Shown here piece after piece: positions 59,201 through 64,000 of a stretch of DNA of 64,000 nucleotides (positions within the stretch are counted from its first letter, which is position 1; each line of letters begins with the position of its first letter). The notes under the pieces are model-generated. The model was not told where the DNA came from and searched no databases. It saw only the letters and a program-made list of their open reading frames with translations. The translations under genes and the position numbers were made by a program. The stretch covers positions 1,994,001 through 2,058,000 of the forward strand of contig CANUEZ040000108.1 of the NCBI GenBank assembly GCA_948099385.1, written 5' to 3'. Source of the stretch: Fasciola hepatica. Taxonomy: Eukaryota > Platyhelminthes > Trematoda > Plagiorchiida > Fasciolidae.

Positions 59201-61829
59201 ATGCCATGTATTCACCTTCTTTTAAATTATTAATTCTCATCAACTTTGTGATTTATTGGAGATCTTTTTCTTCCTGCTTAGTTACTTTAGTTGCAGAAAA
59301 TAAAATCTGCCCCCTATATCAATAGAGTTCATAGATTTAGGGAAAAATGCTGCAGACTCAATAAAGCGACGGGTCATAATAATAAGATTATTGTCCGGCA
59401 GGAAGCGTTAAACGGTGCTGATTTATAGCCTAATGTTGATCTATTCGCAGAGAAGATTTACATATGAGTCCATATTGATCGCACGGTATCCTTTGACAGA
59501 GTTCTAAACAGACAAACTGTTGAGAAAAAATAGTCTTATCTCACATCTTGTCTGATAATAACTGATGATAGGCTGGTCCCCTTTCGAAGATGACCATTTA
59601 TTTTTGCTCCACGGATGTTACTGAAACAAGTCAAGATCAGGCAGCGTGATCTTTCGCTCCAGCAGACATGACTATATGTCTGTCACTGAGAGATTGGAGG
59701 GTGTGCTCCTGAAAACTATGAGGAGAAGATAAGAAAATATTATTCTCAATATATTTTATATAGTTAATTGGCCGATTAGCAAGGTTTGAAATGTTTGAAG
59801 AGTCATGCCAAACTTCACTAAGAAAACAAAAATTCTGTTAACGCTTCCAGCATTCCAAAAAACTTAACAGAATTCGCGAAAGTGGTGAAACCGTGCAATG
59901 CGCTTTGTTTCTTGTGAAGTCAAGAAGATCAAAATTGCCATATTCAATCTCAATTCAATATATCTGAGGGGCGACACCACTTGCATATCTTCGGCATAGA
60001 AATGTAGACTATATCTTTAAAACCATGTTGGAGAAATATAGCGAATGCCGGAAAAACGTGTTGCTTTGACAAACTCCCGATGGAAGAAGACAAAAAGCAC
60101 TTTGAAGTTCCTGAGGCTCTTACAAAAGATTGGGCTGCTAAGGGCTGTGTGTTCTTCGGTGCTCTTGAAATTCCTCGTATAATTTGAAGAATGCGCTGCG
60201 GATATTCTGAGCCAGTTGTCACCCTCTTAACAAACTTTTCGAATGTAAGAGCCAAACAATATTCGACCACAGGACCCAATTGAAAAATTATAGCCATTGT
60301 GGTCCGGATCATTTTGGGCACAATGGGATTTCGCGCGCACCAGTACAAGCGAATCATTTGGCTGAACTGTCATTTGTTTAAAACAGTTAACTGCTGCAAG
60401 AAACTGTGTGCATCAGTGCCACTCAAACTGAAAGACCATGATTTTTGATGAAACCCAAAATTTTCTCGATTTTATTGACAATCATATTTCACATTTTATC
60501 GGGTCTGGGATGCACATGTTCACCCTAATTAGCGATATCTTTTCAATAGAAAACAAAAAGACTTTGTGAAGGGAACTTGTATTATTCGCCTTACTGAATT
60601 CATTGGCTGTTTGCTTTGTGCTCGAATGATTTTCAGAAGCATTTTAAAAATGCTCATGAAAGTTGAGTTAAGTAATTTCCAAGATCATAAGAGTTTGGTG
60701 CTCCGTTGCCACGTACTGCAGCATGATAATAAGAAAATAACGCAGCATCCCATTTCACTTTGCCTTGAAATTATTAAGTAGGTGAGTTTCATTAGACCAC
60801 AGTACACTGAACCACCAAACAAATTTTCCTGGGCTTATTAAGGTACCTGCGATGAATAAAACTTTGAAGCAGTTTGTTCAAAAATGGTAGGTTAAGATAA
60901 ATTAAAATTTGGTCACTAAAAACGTCCAAAGAAGAAGCATTTTTCTCATTTATTGGAGATAAGGCATACAGTGGGCAATTAATTAAATGTTTGTGTAACC
61001 AGAAGTTTTGTAATAAGATAAATGACCATTGATTCTGCTAGGTGGACCAGAAAGAAAAAGGTAGAAATTTTGTTTCCCGCATGATGTCCCTTTTTCAGTT
61101 TTCTGCAACTGAGTTTGGAGAGTCTGAAACTTCTGAAAAAAAACAGATCACATGAGCATGACTAAATGTATATATATATATGCATCAGAGTCCAATGACT
61201 CAGTTTTACCAAATGTCATTAAACTCACTTATAAACTATTGGGACAACCATTAAACACTAGGTGAATATTTTCCAGTCGTGTGTAAATGACAAAGTATAG
61301 ATCCTTGATCACAGCCTACAGTTCTGCATTTTCATATGGTTAGCAGAAAATATTAGTTCTACTCAGAAGAATGCTTTGGATGTACCAACATTTAAATATC
61401 GGCTTGGTTATTTTCAGATTATTTTGTATCTCCTGTGCACTTTCCACATCATGTCCAATATGTCTTCACATGAAGCACTAAAATGATGAAAGGAAAAAAT
61501 ACCGAAGCAGCCAGGCTTTTTCTGCTCTGTTGATCATAACGAGAGAAGTAAACAGAAATATTTGTAGCTGCATTTATTTCTGTACTAAATTAAATGAATT
61601 TTCAGCAGTAATTTACTCCATGGTGGATACAAGAATCCATCGTTGATAGCGGCCTGCCAGAAGTGTGCCCAACTTATATCTCACGAGGGATACTGAATCT
61701 GAATTTTAACGATTTTTGTGCATTCCTCAAATGAATCATGACAATCGTGAGAAAAAGTAGAAATAAGAGGCTAGCTGTAACAAATTATCATTACTTTGAA
61801 AGGTGTCCATCCCATAGTTCGTAGAAACA

Positions 61830-61897
<68 letters not shown>

Positions 61898-62669
61898 GGC
61901 GCTATCTGGCTCACAACAACACCCATACGTAAACAAGCCCCCTAATAACAAGGGAAGCTTTCATGAATAAGTACTTTCCAGGAAATTTCTAAATGAGCCA
62001 ACACTCTAATGATAAGATAACGGAGATTGGATCAAATTATCGTGCTGCCTAATTTCCAAATTTGGTTTGGGCATCTCCACGGAACAAACGTCTTGAAAAA
62101 TGTCCTAAAGTTTATGTGTTCGCATTTCGTGCAACAATGGCCAAGTTAGCAAAGTGATTATGATTTGTATCCACATTGCCTCGAGCACGAAACGTGATTA
62201 TATACTCAACCTTGCGACTGGGTGAATCCAACAACTTGATAATTACTTTTTAATTATTTTAAGTCATAAAAACATTAAACATAAATAAAATTTAACTTTT
62301 CCAATTCAGCTCTCAGCTGACAAAAGTTATTTGGATGAAATATTTCGGAAAAATGATAATCATTCTAATCCAAAGAGACGATTTGTGAGAGTCGTTTGCT
62401 TAACTTATTTTTCATCCACTACTAATGGTAGTAATATCCGCTTTCAATGTCAATTATTATCTCCAAAATGATCGGGCCACGGGGTCTCAGGGTCTTCCTT
62501 CAATATCAGTAATAACCGTTAACCTTGGGATGGATGGAGGGCAGTGTATGCCCCCAATGGAATGAGAGTGATAACGAATCATTTAACGACGCGTTTAGTC
62601 CACCATCAACTTCTGACTAGCTTCGTTGTGAGAAGGAACACCAAAATTTATGAATAATGGATAATACAG
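59201..62669. other. Mostly empty intergenic or intronic DNA
   Basis: The minus-strand frame 59950-60357 (135 codons) and the plus-strand frame 60566-60781 (VLRCHVLQHDNKKITQHP) have no confirmed family. A short frame after a TTTTCAG acceptor at 61606 (SNLLHGGYKNPSLIAACQKC) could be an exon but has no partner. The TA microsatellite lies at 61831. Confidence 0.35.
61831..61895. repeat. (TA)n microsatellite
   Basis: About 65 bases of alternating T and A with one AA break; followed directly by GGCGCT, as the other TA run is a few bases further on. Confidence 0.95.
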
Positions 62670-62798
62670 GTACGAAAAAAGAGGAAACTCGGTGCTTATC
62701 GATTGTTGAGAAAAATTCAAACTAATCCCAGTCCTGCAATGACTGACCTCACTGCACAAAACAAAAAGGATGCCGTTCCTTCTTCACGTTTAACGCAA
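62670..62798 (+). CDS. Third gene, exon-like segment
   Basis: Acceptor AATACAG, donor CAA|GTGGGT. Encodes 43 residues, basic at the start (VRKKRKLGAYRLLRKIQTNP) and polar after (AQNKKDAVPSSRLTQ), phase 0 at both ends. Product not recognised; upstream exons not found. Confidence 0.45.
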
Positions 62799-63084
62799 GT
62801 GGGTACCATGTCATTCTTATTTTTACTGGTTTTGCCTACAAAATCCCTGGCGTATAAGATAATTATCATAAAAAAGCTCTGTTTATCCGAATTAAAAGTA
62901 TTTACTAACCTTCTAAATCAGCTCAGCCGTATTTCATCTAAATCGGTCCGCGTCAGATCAACAAACAATCAAACGGATAGAAATAATTGTACCCGTTTTC
63001 TATATTCATGTAAAATTTGGTTACCTTTTTAGTTTTGTATTGTGCAACCAAATTAAAAGATTTTTGTGTCCAAAAAAATTTTAG

Positions 63085-63132
63085 GGAGTAGGAAATGCTC
63101 TGAATATTCGATCGAGTGGGAACGGTGCATAG
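63085..63132 (+). CDS. Third gene, possible terminal exon
   Basis: Acceptor AAATTTTAG, then GVGNALNIRSSGNGA and TAG. In phase with 62670-62798. An AATAAA lies at 63250, 118 bases after the stop. The exon is short, so the match could be chance. Confidence 0.35.
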   Translation, partial: GVGNALNIRSSGNGA

Positions 63133-63249
63133 AAGGAAGTTTGTGTAGATCAGCGGGAAATGTACATAAGGGCTCCCGCATGATCTTCAGTGCTAATTAC
63201 ATGTTTCGCTGAATGAATCTCCGGAAGATTAATGAACCCCCAATGAATC

Positions 63250-63255
63250 AATAAA
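63250..63255 (+). terminator. Candidate polyadenylation signal of the third gene
   Basis: AATAAA at a reasonable distance after the stop at 63132. The remaining sequence to 64000 shows no further feature. Confidence 0.3.
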
Positions 63256-64000
63256 ATTCAGGTCATAGTGGTTGGAAGTTCTACACAAAACTCGGCACGA
63301 AAGAACTCATGCGGAAAAAAAACTGAGTATTAAGAGAGTAAATAATTTTTAACTCTTCAGTATTCTCGTTTTTGAATTTATTTGCTGTTCTTCACTACTA
63401 AATGATGTAGGACGGGAAAGATGTCAACAGTGCTTTATATATTACCTGAAATACGGGAATAATCTGAAATTATATCGTTGCCAAGTACAGTAACTTAATA
63501 ATAATTGAAAAAACTGACAGATTCTGTAGGACCCGTTGGTTCCCCAGCGCAACAATAAATTTTGTCCTCAACAATGTCCCTAGGGTCGTTCAAACAAAAT
63601 ACCTTGTAAGCAGAATTTGCACCTTGCAAACCACTGAAATGATACTGACCAAATATGTCCCTTATTTCGAATTTCGCTTTGACTTGTCATCATATACATT
63701 TGAACCAAGCACCGGTATCTTAGACATCTAGCACTGTCAAAGAAATAAGCCTAAAACTCGATCTCGTGCATTAGGGCTAAGCGCCCGAATTAGGTGCACC
63801 TGTGAAATGATACAGGCTAGTATCTACCCTGGAGGCCGCGCTTATTTTCAATCACAGGCAAAACCTGAAACTGAGGATGTTGCACAATCCCACACTATGT
63901 ACCAGTAATCGATTCCGTCGACAAAGAAAAATAAGTAATGAAAATGTTTGACTGAATCGGCTTACAAATTTATTCACGAAAAACACAGGGAATAACACTA

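Noticed and set aside
59950..60357. 135-codon minus-strand frame
   Set aside because: No motif seen; could be a decayed transposon but nothing supports a name.
60566..60781. Frame containing VLQHDNKKITQHP, loosely like the QHDNDPKHT motif of Tc1/mariner transposases
   Set aside because: Only this short motif resembles a transposase; no DDE context before or after and no terminal inverted repeats noticed.
1..64000. CRISPR arrays, prokaryotic operons, defence or secretion systems
   Set aside because: The sequence is plainly eukaryotic: spliced genes, poly(A) signals and retroelements; no regularly spaced short repeats were found.

Overview
The window looks like nuclear DNA of a flatworm (Platyhelminthes), most likely a trematode. 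It is AT-rich and almost all non-coding. Small exons with GT..AG borders are spread over tens of kilobases. A 35-base first intron is followed by introns of up to 14.5 kb, and decayed retroelements (a LINE with an endonuclease/RT, and several Penelope-like elements with GIY-YIG endonucleases) fill the gaps. There is no bacterial gene organisation, CRISPR array or operon of prokaryotic type. The species cannot be fixed from the sequence.

Main gene (plus strand, 5886-43679, alternative tail to about 45384). Reading splice sites by hand, I assembled 15 coding exons whose phases all agree. Together they encode about 907 residues with an N-terminal L27-like segment and four PDZ domains. This is the architecture and approximate size of Drosophila Patj, a scaffold of the Crumbs apical polarity complex, so I call it a Patj (INADL/PATJ) homologue. 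The third intron (7068-21591) carries a degenerate LINE; the intron 28665-31088 carries a Penelope-like fragment flanked by long inverted repeats; the intron 35909-37154 carries a tRNA-like SINE. The 3' end is ambiguous: translation stops at 43679, but a second open stretch (43700-43996) and two further exon-like segments (44523-44635, 45225-45384) continue in compatible phase. They may be an alternative C-terminus or a closely spaced downstream cistron.

Second gene (plus strand, about 46513-50145). Four to five exon-like segments, mostly in matching phase, end in a stop at 50145 followed 57 bases later by AATAAA. I do not recognise the product. Third gene fragment (plus strand, 62670-63132): two exon-like segments in matching phase, a stop and an AATAAA, product unknown.

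Region by region: 1-1235 is a repeat block (a 354-base tandem repeat, an inverted copy of its motif, then a GGGC/GCCC-rich block). 1240-5885 is intergenic with one dispersed repeat. 5886-45384 is the Patj locus. 46.5-50.2 kb is the second gene. 50.2-53.2 kb is nearly empty apart from a GT/GTGC microsatellite. 53.2-55.15 kb is a foldback repeat and a minus-strand Penelope-like element. 58.2-59.2 kb is a different minus-strand Penelope-like element with an internal deletion. 59.2-62.6 kb is mostly empty with a TA microsatellite. The third gene fragment ends the window. All gene models are manual inferences without transcript evidence; the Patj exons carrying PDZ motifs are the most secure.
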